Source: Pohlia nutans (lineage: Eukaryota; Streptophyta; Bryopsida; Bryales; Mniaceae). Taken from it: DNA of 64,000 nt. Positions 10,881 through 21,826 of the stretch are shown piece after piece. Every line of letters begins with the position of its first letter. The first letter of the stretch is position 1. The DNA is taken from positions 13,979,811 through 14,043,810 of the forward strand of contig CM040085.1 in the NCBI GenBank assembly GCA_022496805.1, read 5' to 3'. Position numbers and translations under genes: made by a program. The notes beneath the pieces were generated by a model. That model did no database searches, was not told where the DNA came from, and saw only the letters and a program-made list of their open reading frames with translations.

Positions 10881-11696
10881 CAAGTTTGTGATGTCCATAT
10901 GTTTGATGAAGTTTAGTTCAATAGACAAAATGTAGAACATCATCTCTACAAATTATTCATATGGTCAAACTTCCAAAAATAACTTTAGATTTTTTTTATC
11001 GAATTAAAAAGCATTAACCTTTGAAAAATTGTATAAATTATAATTTTCACTTTTAGAGTTTAAAATGTAGCATGATTGGTTAAAGTTGGTTTATCTACTG
11101 TAGACTTCAAAAAAGCAAAAGAAATGATGGAGGAAACATCATTAATTTCCCCAAGTAGAATTTTTTATGACACTAAGACAATGTTGAGGTGATCCACTTT
11201 GAAAATTTCTCTCGGGTGGAGTTTAACTAGGATTGACATAATTCAAATTGCGTATGAAAGTAGACTTGATGTGGTATTTTAAAATGTTTTTTATTTTTTC
11301 AAAAACATATTTTTTGTTCCGGGCAGCCCGATAGGTTCGGGCAGCGACCAAAAAATGGTCGTTTGAGCATTTAGGGGTTAAAAAGAAAGAAAGAAGCACT
11401 GCCCTCCATGAGGAAGACGGGCAGGTGTCCACGGCAATAGGTTTGCGCGGCCATAGGATCCAAAACTGACGGAGATGAAGTTCATCCTTGGATGAAGTGT
11501 ATCGCTCGTCTCTTTCATCGACTTTGTTTTAGGGTTTGGAGCTTGCAGAGCTTGGAAGATATTGCGTGACTTAGTTTGCAAGAGCTGTGAAGGGATTCTT
11601 CCTCTGAAATCGCTTTTGCGTAGCATCGATAATCACCTGCAGTGGCATACTCTTTGTCACTGCAGAAATTTGCAACTCGAAGGAAGAAAGGGCGCC

Positions 11697-14600
11697 ATGG
11701 CGTCTGCTGGATTGGGTCAAACCATTAACAAAATGTTGGACCTATGTCGTGCGCATCCTGATGTACTGTGAATTCCCTCACCTCCTTTATTTTTTTTCTC
11801 GTACGAGAAAGAGATCGCTAATTGGAGTCGGTGGTTGAAGGAGAGTATGGACAGGTTTAATTAGAATTCGTGCTTTTTGTTATTGAGGCTATTTTTTATA
11901 TTTGGTATTTGTTTGGATGTTTTCAGGGATTGCCTCAGAAAGTATTGGACGAAGAAATTCCTGATTTGGAGCTTCTGAGCCAAGCCATCAACTGGTTGCT
12001 GTCAAAGGTATGTCAGCAATGATAAAAGAAGTGAAATATTGAAGAACTAGTCCACTTTTGAAGCAATTTATTTCATTGCCAGGCATGCAATCTCTATCAG
12101 ATATCGACTAAGAACTAGATGAAATAATTCTAATGTAAGCCACACCTGCTTGTGCAAACATAATATGAGCTTGAGATTGTGCACAAAACGATCTGAATTT
12201 TCTTTTCTTGGCTCACTGTTCATTGTTCTAGGAGCTCCTCAAGAATTTTATGATTAGGGTTTTTGCTTTTTTAGGATCCGGTTGATTGTTTCTGAATTGC
12301 AATTAAACTGTGTGTGGTGCAGCAAAAGTTGGTGGTGTTTACGCAGGGGGACAACATTGTGTACAAGGAGCAAAGTACTGAAGTGGCTGTCAAGTAAGTT
12401 TCCGTTCTTGTTGCATGTAGTAGGTTGATTCAGCGTTGTTATCTTTTGGCGATTGACAGTAGGGTTTAGGGTTTAGGGGTATGAACTTCCACTATTTTCA
12501 AGTACGAGTCCAAGGGTTTAGGGTTTAAGGTTTAGGGTTTGCAGTGTACCGCTTGCAACCTATGGCTCAATTGTATAGATGTGCAGGTTCAAAGGCTTGA
12601 CTTCTGAAGACATGCTTGTATACCAATCTATTGAAGCTGCTGCAAATCAAGGTATTTTTTTTTTCGTAGAAAGATGTTTCAATGACAATGCCGCAAGATC
12701 ATTTAGTGTTTCGTAAGATGATATTATTTGTTGCTTTATCTTTCACAAGGTCCGTTGGCCTATTTTATAAGAGATATTAATCCTTGTTTCCATTCTTGGC
12801 AGGTATATGGACTGCAGACTTGAAAAGAAGAACGAACTTGCAACAGCCGCAGATCAATAAGGCCTTGAAGGCTTTGGAGGGCCGAAGCTTGGTCAAAGCT
12901 GTGAAGACTGTTACGGTACGATTTCGTTGTCCATTTACATTGCAACGAACCTCTAAAGGACCAAGGATTCATGGTTATAAAACGACGATCATATTGTGAA
13001 AAATATAATTCAGATAGGGCTAAATTTTATATCACCAGAATCACTGAAGAACATGCATGTGTTGGGTGAAAAATTAATTAAATTAGATAAAAGAAAGCCT
13101 CGGCCTACTCAAAACTGCTAAAAAGCATGGGGCCCAATTTCGGCCTTCCGGTCCTTTACGGTTGGCTATTTATAAAATCTCATAAAAAGTTGAAAATGGA
13201 ACTGAAGATTGTCATAAAATGCTGCATGGCCATGCCAACTTTGAATCCAATCGTGTTGGTGTTGGTCTATTACTCCTGTTTACACGTGGTCATTGAAAGC
13301 ATGCATATTGCTGCAGAACAAGAACCGTAAGGTGTACATGCTTTTCGAGTTGACTCCATCTCGGGAGGTCACTGGTGGTGCTTGGTACACTGAGCAAGAC
13401 TATGATGCAGAATTTGTGGACGTTGTGAAGCAGCAATGCTTGCAATTCATTACGAGGCAGGTAAGATTCTAAAATTTCACATGCATTTCAGCGTTCACTT
13501 CACTTTTCCTCCTCAGTTTGGGTATGAAGTAATTAAATTAACCCTTAAAGGACCAAGGATTCACAGTTTTAAAATGACAAATTTTAATTCAGATGGGACC
13601 AAATTTTATATTACTAGAACTAGTGAAGATCATTGCATGTCTTTGTCAAAAAACAAATAAATTCGAACAAGAGGAAGTGCGAATAGGACCTACTCAAAAC
13701 TGTCAAAAAAAACATGGTGACCATTCTGGTCTCCGTGGACGCTTAGGGGTTATAGTCGGAGTCATGTCTAGAGAACATTATTGACCATTCGTTCAAGCAT
13801 GTGTGAACCTGCTCTAGAGATGAAAGTGTTGGTCTTAACTCCCATTTTTTCTTCCCTGGCATCAACTGAGAATTCTTACTTCTAGGCCATCTCATCTATG
13901 AGTCTCTGAGGGGAGTGGTGGCTCAACAGTAGTCATCTCATCAGGTGGTAATCTCATTGCAGGGTCGAAATGTGTGTGCGTGTAGGGATTAGCTGATTTG
14001 GAGGCTATTGCAGATGCTATTCGCACGTCTGGTATTACGCAGGTTGAGCTTGGGTTAGAAGAGTTCAAACAGGTGAGCATCTGGTCTATTGTCGTTCTTT
14101 AATTGATAGTTATTGGTCCTCAATTTAACGATGATGTGCATTGTCGTGGGAGTTCTTTTTTCCAGGTTTGGTTTATCGTTTTACTTTATTTAAAATAGGA
14201 TTCCTGAAATTATAAAGTTGTCCTTCGTGTCAGTATTACCTACTCGATCATATGGTATGACTCAACAGGAGCAGGGGATTTTTGAAGAGTCTTTAGTCTT
14301 ATCGCGGAAAGGATTTATTTAGGGGGAACGTTATGTGAAGTACTTCTCTGTTTGTGTAGATCATGGACACCCTTGTATTGGATGGAGATGTTGAGGAGAC
14401 AATGGGCGGCGCAACGTATTCCTCTGTGAGCATTTTTGGACTATAATATAACTTGGCTATCAAAACGAGTTTCAGTTCCTCAGATTTGAGCTTCTAGATT
14501 TCTATATACGCCATTAACCCCAAAAGAACCAAGCAGCCCAAATTATGCCTCATGTTTTTTATAGCAGTTTTGAATAGGTCCTATGTAGACTTCCTTTTAT

Positions 14601-15025
14601 TCAAATTTATTTGTCTTTTGATCAACATATGCAATGTTCATCAGTGATATAAAATCTGGTCCTTTCTGAATTATATTTTTCAGAATACGATCGTTCGAAT
14701 TTTTCATTTTAAAATTATGAATCCTTGGTCCTTTAAGGGTTAACATGGTGAAAGTGGTGCAGGAAACTGTATGCTACAGGGTTGCCAAATCGCGGATACC
14801 AGAGACATCAGCACTTACAAATGTTCCTTGTGGCATCTGTCCTGTAAGTCCGTTGTTTGATCTAGTAACGTTGTAAGTTGCTCTTCACGGTTTTCACAAT
14901 CTTGGTATATAACTTGCAGCTCAAGTGCTTGTTTGTTCAAATTGCAGGTTTTACACGAGTGTGCACCTGGCGGTCTTATATCACCAGAGACATGTGTCTA
15001 CTTCAATGACTGGCTTTCATTCTAA
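11697..15025 (+). CDS. RPC6: DNA-directed RNA polymerase III subunit RPC6 (RPC34/POLR3F), complete, ten exons
   Basis: Exons: 11697-11762, 11927-12007, 12323-12393, 12587-12651, 12803-12915, 13317-13460, 13986-14072, 14360-14425, 14763-14843, 14948-15025 (stop TAA 15023-15025). All are GT-AG and in frame, giving 283 residues. The start GCGCCATGGCG gives MASAGLGQTINKMLDLCRAHPDG. Recognisable blocks are tandem winged-helix domains (residues ~1-150, with GIWTADLKRRTNL and QINKALKALEGR), the family block ELTPSREVTGGAWYTEQDYD, and a C-terminal Cys cluster CGICPVLHEC...C that in orthologs binds a 4Fe-4S cluster. RPC6 is the Pol III subunit, with RPC3 and RPC7, that opens promoters and contacts TFIIIB for tRNA and 5S transcription. 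Introns 5, 6 and 8 each contain a P1 TTAA MITE; none resembles an introner. An upstream in-frame ATG at 11562 is probably in the leader. Confidence 0.96.
12465..12540. repeat. Telomere-like TTTAGGG repeats in RPC6 intron 3
   Basis: Several AGGGTTTAGGGTTTAGG units occur in two blocks in the intron between exons 3 and 4. This is the plant telomere motif as a short interstitial tract, possibly a repair scar or enhancer telo-box. Confidence 0.7.
12948..13164 (+). mobile_element. P1 MITE in RPC6 intron 5 (old copy)
   Basis: AACCTCTAAAGGACCAAGGA at the left and CCGGTCCTTTACGGTT at the right. The TTAA borders have mutated, so it is one of the older copies. Confidence 0.75.
13538..13753 (+). mobile_element. 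P1 MITE in RPC6 intron 6
   Basis: TTAACCCTTAAAGGACCAAG at the left; ACGCTTAGGGGTTAT at the right (border TTAT). The interior matches the other P1 copies (GGGACCAAATTTTATATTAC, CCTACTCAAAACTG). Confidence 0.8.
14514..14743 (-). mobile_element. P1 MITE in RPC6 intron 8
   Basis: 230 bp from TTAA 14514-14517 to TTAA 14740-14743, in reverse orientation (ATGAATCCTTGGTCCTTTAA at the right end). Intact TTAA on both sides. Confidence 0.85.
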
Positions 15026-15812
15026 GGGTGAGGTTTTACACGGTGATGACTTAGCACTGAGGCTGATGTACCAACATGCATCAATAGCTGAGATGTGCCT
15101 AGGGCAAGGAAATTACTTGTGAAGGTACTTGTGCAAATCCTCATGGTGGCCATTGTGCACTTTCGGTGAAGCTGTTGATGATATGTAAGTGTAGATTATG
15201 GGGTTACATCCTGCATATTTAGAAATCTGGCCCATATGACATGGTTAATGAACTTTGAGCAGTTAAGGCAGAAGCCTGGGCGTATACCTCATTGATATTG
15301 ACTGGCAAGGGCGAAATTGTGGAAGAGGTACTCAAATCAGCCATTGGTGGTGTAATTTTAGAATATAGCCATTTGCCAGCGATTGTATTAATATGCTAAG
15401 TGGGGGGTTATCAGTTATTGATACTGGAGTAGGTTTTCCTGATTGATATTTTTGATACTTCGTTTTACTTGTTTTTGAAAAAGGCGAATGTAATGCCTAC
15501 GAATGTAATAGAAAACGATTTGCTGACAGTCCTGATATTTGATACCGAATAGCATAAATTCATGAATTTACCTTAGAATTTGTTCTCTTATCACTTGATG
15601 CTTCTAACAGCTACCAGTCTCCTAAGGCAGTTGCTGATGATTACTGTAAAATCAATTTCTCATGGTAAGGTAGAGGATACGATTTTCAGCATTTTAACAT
15701 ATGTAGGAGTGTGATTTTTGGGAGATCAGTATAGAAATCTGGTGGGATTCTAATTAAATTTCTAAGTACTATATTTAACAAACGAGTAATATGCCAACTG
15801 TGAGTACATATA
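15026..15812. other. RPC6 3' flank
   Basis: 3'UTR and spacer between the RPC6 stop and the palindrome. The word ATATGTAGGAGTGTGATTT near 15698 also occurs near 3814, downstream of the CCR-like stop. No gene seen. Confidence 0.5.
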
Positions 15813-18165
15813 CAGTGACGAACAAAACTGAGTATTGATTTGAAACTTTTCCATTCAAACAACCATACCATGAGCATCAATGGGCAAAGTCCAAAAGTGA
15901 ATATGCAAAAGTTGTAGCATGCGACATATAACACATTACTATGGAAGTTTGAAGAAAAACTCAATTGTGATTTGAAAGAAAATGAATTTCAAAGTTAGCC
16001 ATGTCTAATACTCGGTTTTGTGCGCTATAATTCGGAACTACTTTAAATTTTGTCAATTTTTTCTTAGAGCTTCAAAAAAACATTATGTGCCTTGGCATGT
16101 TGGTATACATCATTTTAGATTGTTGTACACGAAAATTGAAGGAAGTTGACATTTATAAAATTTAAAATATTCACAATTTGACAAACATGCAAATGATGTT
16201 AGTTCTCATGATATTTGGATATTTTTTTGGAATTGAGAGCATGGGACTGCATTGGCTATTGTATAGAGAGCATAGGTTGCAACATGAACCATTGTTACAT
16301 CTTAATGCCCTTGCATTTGAAATAGTTGTTGAATAGGCCAATGCATTCAATTTGTATGATGCAGTTTTTTGGTCTAACTTTTTTGTACGGAGTCTAGAGT
16401 TCATGACGCACATAATCAATGAACCAATTGAACAACTTGTTTTTGTTGCTTTCAGTATCATCAAAAAATTGTCAATTTTATGAAAGCCAGTGTAATTTCT
16501 AGCAGCTTTGAATTTTTTGATGATATTGAAAATGATATGTTTTTTTTTTTTTTTTGATTCGTTGGATTGATTATGTGCAACAAGAACTCTAGTCTTTGTA
16601 CAGTGGGGTCCAACATGGAATGGCGTTTTTGGTTTCGCAGTGAGAAAAATTTCAGTACTGCCAACTTTGAAAGCCTCCCGAGAGCTCAAATATTGGTATT
16701 TTACCACGAAAATTTTACCAGAGACTTATCTTTAAGTTAATTATATGTATGCCAAATTTCAAGGCCAAAAGATTCACCAAAAAAACGTTATTCAAAATCT
16801 ACCAACATTGGTAGTTATTCACTGCTGCCAACTTTGACAACCTCCCAAAGATTGAATTAATTTTTTTTTGCCATGAAATTCTTGGAAAAAGAACTTCTTT
16901 ATGTTAATAACATATGATAAAAATTTCAAGGCCAGAAGATTAATACAAAAAAGATATTGACAATCTACCAACATGTGTAGTTGTGGGAAACAAGGGGGAA
17001 ACTTTGCTACCAACTTTGACACCCTCCCTACGGTTGAGAAATTGTCTATTTACCATGAAATTTTTGGTACAACATGCTCTTTATGACAAAATCATTCATG
17101 CCAAATTTCAAGGTCAAAAAATCTATACAAAGAAAATTATTTACAATCTACCAATGTGTGTAGTTTCCCCCATTGTTTCCCACAACTACACATGTTGGTA
17201 GATTGTTAATATCGTTTTTTGTATTAATCTTTTGGCCTTGAAATTTTTATCATATGTTATTAACATAAAGAAGTTTTTTTTCCTAGAATTTTATGGCAAA
17301 AAAAAAATTAATTCAATCTTTGGGAGGCTGTCAAAGTTGGCAGCAGTGAAAACATTTCCACAGCTACCAATGTTGGTAGATTCTGAATAACTTTTTTTGG
17401 GTGAATCTTTTGGCCTTGAAATTTGGCATACATATAATTAACTTAAAGATAAGTCTCTGGTAAAATTTTCGTGGTAAAATACCAATATTTGAGCTCTCAG
17501 AAGGCTTTCAAAGTTGGCAGTACTGAAATTTTTCTCACTGCGAAACCAAAAACGCCATTCCATGTTGGACCCCACTGTACAAAAAACCTAGACCAAAAAA
17601 TTGCATTATACAGCTCTAATATATAAATTGAACGCATTGGCCTATTTAACAGCTATTTCAAATGCAAGGGCATTAAGATGTAACAATGGTTCATGTTGCA
17701 ACCTATGCTCTCCATACAATAGCCAATGCAGTCCTATGCTCTCAATTTCAAAAAAATATTCAAATATCATGAGAACCAACATCATTTGCATGTTTGTCAA
17801 ATTGTGAATATTTTAAATTTTATAAATGTCAACTTCCTTCAATTTTCGTGTACAACAATCTAAAATGATGTATACCAACATGCCAAGGCACATAATGTTT
17901 TTTTGAAGCTCTAAGAAAAAATTGACAAAATTTAAAGTAGTTCCGAATTATAGCGCACAAAACCGAGTTTTAAACATGGCTAACTTTGAAATTCATTTTC
18001 TTTCAAATCACAATTGAGTTTTTCTTCAAACTTCCATAGTAATGTGTTATATGTCGCATACTACAACTTTTGCATGTTCACTTTTGGACTTTGCCCATTG
18101 ATGCTCATGATATGGTTGTTTGAATGGAAAAGTTTCAAATCAATACTCAGTTTTGTTTGTCACCG
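15813..18165. mobile_element. 2.35-kb foldback element with Tc1/mariner-like ends and TA target repeat
   Basis: The ends CAGTGACGAACAAAACTGAG and CTCAGTTTTGTTTGTCACCG are inverted and each is bordered by TA (15811-15812, 18166-18167). Arms of about 1.17 kb are near-perfect complements; the spacer (~16990-17165) is short. Each arm contains diverged ~165-bp direct repeats, each with CAACTTTGA, a CCATGAAATT-type word, CCAAATTTCAAGG and ATCTACCAA (16650-16815, 16824-16985, and a third in the spacer). Frames in the arms are non-coding. A transcript would form a very long double-stranded RNA. Confidence 0.85.
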
Positions 18166-18299
18166 TATAATGCAAGAAATTGAATTTTGGTTTAAATAGA
18201 AACATGCTGGGGGAATAACATTTTTTGATTAGTGGATCCCAAGTAGCAACTTGCACTTAGGGTTTGCAGTATTTACAGAGATGTCTTTGTCGACTAGTT

Positions 18300-18510
18300 T
18301 AAAGTATTGGATTTTGTTTCATTTCTTTGCAGACCATGTAAGCTTGAATATGAACACTTTTGTGATGTTATGTAATATTGGATTGTGTTTTGATTCTTTG
18401 CTTACCATGTAAGCTTAGAATGTGAACAATTTTGTGATATTGGATTTTGTTTCAATTGTTTGCTTACCCATAAGCTTAGAACGTGAACAATTTTGTGATG
18501 TTATGTGATT
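18300..18510. repeat. Three tandem ~65-bp units
   Basis: Three diverged copies of a unit containing ATTGGATTTTGTTT, GCTTACCATGTAAGCTT and GAACAATTTTGTGAT. Non-coding minisatellite. Confidence 0.75.
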
Positions 18511-18539
18511 TTGCCTGAGGTTTGGAACCCTAATTTAGT

Positions 18540-18577
18540 AATGGACACAAGTCTATTTACTAGACTTGTGTCCATTG
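18540..18577. repeat. Perfect 16-bp hairpin
   Basis: AATGGACACAAGTCTA and its exact complement are separated by TTTAC. Isolated; too short for a miRNA precursor; could be a transposon end pair. Confidence 0.8.
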
Positions 18578-18934
18578 AAAAAAGGATTTTTTCAAAGAAT
18601 AAAGAAAACACCCTTTTTTTGTTTTATTTTATTTTTGATTCAGTTTGTTTTTAAAAAGTTCGGGCTTACAACCCCATTTTACCACTGGGACCATCCCATG
18701 GAATTTTGGGACCCTATATAAGTTCAAAATAAGAGGCAATCTTTTGATAGAACCGTAGAGAATTCCCTCCTCACATTTGAAAAGGCTTCGTATTACTAGG
18801 CATCACAGTCAATGGATGAATCGCTAGTGGATTGAGAAAAAAACCAATAACTTCCAAGATCTACTGAACTCAGAATGGACAAAAAACTGAAATTGAGTCT
18901 CATGTTTTAAATATTTTTTGCATTTTTGAATACA

Positions 18935-19104
18935 TTTTGTATGAACTTCCTTTAGTTCAAATTTATTTGTTTTTGACCAACACATGCGATGTGTTCTTCA
19001 GTAATTCTAGTGATATAGTATTTTGTCCCATATAAAATATATTTTTCACAATATATCCTATTAAATTGGTTAGTTTTAAACCATGAATCCTTGGTCCTTT
19101 AACA
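18935..19104 (-). mobile_element. P1 MITE, partial
   Basis: Reverse-oriented P1 sequence ending CATGAATCCTTGGTCCTTTA. The outer TTAA and the distal half are missing. Confidence 0.7.
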
Positions 19105-19269
19105 ATTTGAAAATTCCACCACCTTCATAGTTTTGGTTGGTGATTGAGAAGATGTGACTCCTCCCTCTTTGTAAGAACATGCCTACCAACATTAGGTGAG
19201 TTTTGTAGCCTTTAGAAGGCACCACTTTCAGTGATTTGTTGATATGTTGTCCTTACTATGTGATCAATA

Positions 19270-19302
19270 CAAAATAAAAATAAAATAAAATAAAATAAAA
19301 AT
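19270..19302. repeat. (AAAAT)n microsatellite
   Basis: Successive AAAAT units with one variant. No other feature. Confidence 0.85.
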
Positions 19303-19519
19303 CCCCTAAAGGTCCACGAGGATGCATTTTGTTGAAGAATAATTTCATGACTTTAGTAACTTATTTGGATCCCATAATTTTGACTCAATGTTAACTAGAG
19401 AATTGGAGATGCCTAAACTATTGCCATCATTTGTGCATGGAGGATATTTTGCATGGCTAAATCTTCTCTTGCAACAAGCCAACAGAGAAACCTCTTAGGT
19501 TCGAGAATCTAATGACATC

Positions 19520-19740
19520 ATTAGTTATCAAGAACCGATTGATGAAGCACGGTCCATGATGCAAGTTGGATTGTAGGGTCTGGCATTAGTAGTTGTCAAG
19601 GAATGGTTAATGAAGCATGGCCATGGATGCAAGCTAGATCAGTTGTGACAAGGTTTGACATTGGCAATTGTCAAGGACCGAAGACATTGCTAAAGCACAG
19701 CCAAAGACGTAAGGTGGATCGGTTGTTGTAGGATACGGGA
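19520..19740. repeat. Three tandem ~75-bp units
   Basis: Each unit contains TTGTCAAGGA-, GAAGCA-GG-CA-GATGCAAG- and a GGTTTGACATT-like word. Diverged minisatellite with no preserved frame. Confidence 0.6.
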
Positions 19741-19744
19741 TACT

Positions 19745-21260
19745 GTAAGTTCCTTCTAGTTCAGCTCCATTGTCAAGCAGAGACATTAATGGGATGTAGA
19801 GACATTCTAGCTTAGATCCATCATCTAGCAGAGGCATTGGTGGGGTGCAGATGGTACTTGCAAATACTATTTTATGTTATTTTTGAATTGTTAATATACA
19901 TACAATCTTAGAATGCCTTTTCACTGAGGTTAATTTTATACCAGAAAAACTAATTTCAATGACCAATAGAAAATGTTTATTGCTACATTTCGCTTGTTAT
20001 GCGATGTCACACTACTCATTTTGGACGCCCTACCGTAGCAGCCTAGAAGGTGAGAAATTGTAAAGCAATTAATGATGCAATGTGAAAAATGAAGATTGCA
20101 ATAAGCTTCATACGAGATGGATCTATCTTAGACCAACTACACTACACCTGCTTCATACACTGAGTGAAAAGATTGTGTATATGGACAAAAATAATATTTA
20201 TAGGTCCATAATCACATGCAGTTACCCTGCATGAAGTTTACTTAACATGCAGTTACCATAAGATAACTCAAAATTGATGAAACCAAGACTACAAATAAAC
20301 AACAATTTTATAAAAGTCATGTGGTTACTATAGCTGAACTTCACTTCACATAAGAAAGTCACTATAAGAAAGTCACTGTAGTTACTGTAAGAAAGTCACT
20401 TCACATGCAATTATTATATGAACGTCATTTCACATGCAGTTATTATAAGACAACTCCAAAAAAATTATATCATATTTAAAAAATCTCCCCTTTACAATGT
20501 TCAAACATAGAATAAAAAAAAATTACCCGCTACATATGTTTAGACACATATGAGTTTTTTTATTCCTTACATGTGTTCAAACACATTATATATATTAAAG
20601 TACCCATTAGGTGAGTTTTGGAGCCTTTAGAAGGTCCGTCTTTCAGTGGTGTGCTAATTTGTTGCCTCTATTATGTGATTAAATATAATATAATAAAATC
20701 CCAATCCAACATAGACAACTATTGATTATTGTAATATATACAATCACCCATTGATTATTGTATTATGCACATCGATGTACTGTCTAGGTTGAATTGGGAA
20801 TGTTTTTAAATTTATTATTAATTTATTACTTTTTAATTAATTTTTATTGATCATTATTGATTTTAACATATCACAGGGTAGGGGCCTTTTGAAGGCTTCA
20901 AAACTCCCCTAATGTTACTACACATGTTTCAAAAACAAAACCTAAAAAATAAACCCACTATCCACATACACAACATAAATACAAACCCCTCCTACATATG
21001 TTCCATTTTCATTTGATATGTGGTAATAATGACATGCAGCTACTAATATATAAAGTCAGTAGATGTCCAGTTCCTAGTGTGAAACCATTCACGGACAAAA
21101 CCAATGATGACATGGCAATTTCCCTCTGCACCAAGGCGGCGGACAAAGAGTTTGGTCCGACCGGAGGGCCAAGTTCTATGGATGAAGTATCTCACTTAGA
21201 AGACAAGTGTTTAGGGAATTGGAGGACCGAGTTCCACATTTCAAGTGATCTTTTAGGAAA
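19745..21260. other. AT-rich spacer without recognised gene
   Basis: Includes short tandem words (AAGAAAGTCACT and CACATGCAGTTAT variants at about 20340-20450). The 95-codon frame at 20998-21285 has no recognised similarity and runs into repeat family D. Confidence 0.5.
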
Positions 21261-21265
21261 AGAAG

Positions 21266-21486
21266 TGGTGAAGAAGTTATCATGAAGTATGAAGGGTTTC
21301 AAGCCCAATACTTCATGGCAACTTCTCCCTAACGAATCAAATTTGTTCATGTTTCACCTCAAGTAGGTCGATGGAACATGCACAGCTTCAGGACCAGGTA
21401 TGAGACAAACCCAAGATTCACTTTTCCCCTCCTCTTGCTTACTTCCATGGGCAACTTCTCAAACCCATGGAACTTGGCTCTCATAC
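21266..21486 (+). repeat. Family D repeat, copy 2
   Basis: Matches the complement of 783-1002. It begins with the GAAGAAGTTATCATGAAGTA foldback and ends at CCATGGAACTTGGCTCT, just upstream of the maturase-gene telo-boxes. Confidence 0.8.
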
Positions 21487-21531
21487 CGGCCAGCCACAAC
21501 TAAATTTTGCCAGACAAGAAGAGTCTGGCTT

Positions 21532-21564
21532 GTTTAGGGTTTAGGGTTTGTTTAGGGTTTAGGG
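21532..21564 (+). promoter_or_regulatory. Telo-box cluster upstream of the maturase gene
   Basis: Four TTTAGGG units occur as two pairs, with a further partial unit near 21594, 260-300 bp upstream of the chosen ATG. Telo-boxes are common in promoters of plant housekeeping and organelle-biogenesis genes, which fits a nuclear maturase. Promoter role inferred. Confidence 0.6.
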
Positions 21565-21826
21565 TCGGAGTGAAGTCATAGGGCTTGGCTGGTTTAGGGT
21601 GGAGTCTCGTTCCGATTGTGGCATCGCGTGCGGGGTTTGTTCTCACCTTTTGTGGTGGAACGACTGCCCATCTTTGTTCTAGAATACTTCATATAGTTTG
21701 CTCCACACGAGATGAGGGATCGTATTGTAAAGCTCTAGTATTGCGAGAGATTTTAGGTTTTTTATGCATCTAAGCGTGAGGTAGACGTCCTGGATTTAGG
21801 GTTAGGCTCTAGGCAGCGGATGAGCA

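Larger units (their letters stand above)
9532..11381. mobile_element. Large TTAA foldback element (family P4) with two nested foldbacks
   Basis: The left arm 9532-10041 is the inverted complement of 10549-10590 plus 10885-11381. The outer ends are AACCCCTGAACGCTCAAACG and CGTTTGAGCATTTAGGGGTT; the right flank is TTAA (11378-11381), the left has drifted to GTAA. Removing two internal foldbacks leaves two ~500-bp arms facing each other. A solo right arm is at 44945-45206. No transposase. Confidence 0.8.

Noticed and set aside
12465..12540. Real telomere or subtelomere
   Set aside because: Only short TTTAGGG tracts inside an intron; an interstitial motif.
16171..16707. 178-codon minus-strand frame
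   Set aside because: It lies wholly inside one arm of the 15.8-18.2 kb palindrome, has no family similarity, and the other arm carries only a fragment of it (17601-17807). Treated as non-coding transposon sequence.
18300..20460. CRISPR-like or regularly spaced repeats
   Set aside because: The tandem units are adjacent, diverged minisatellites without unique spacers; the genome is eukaryotic.
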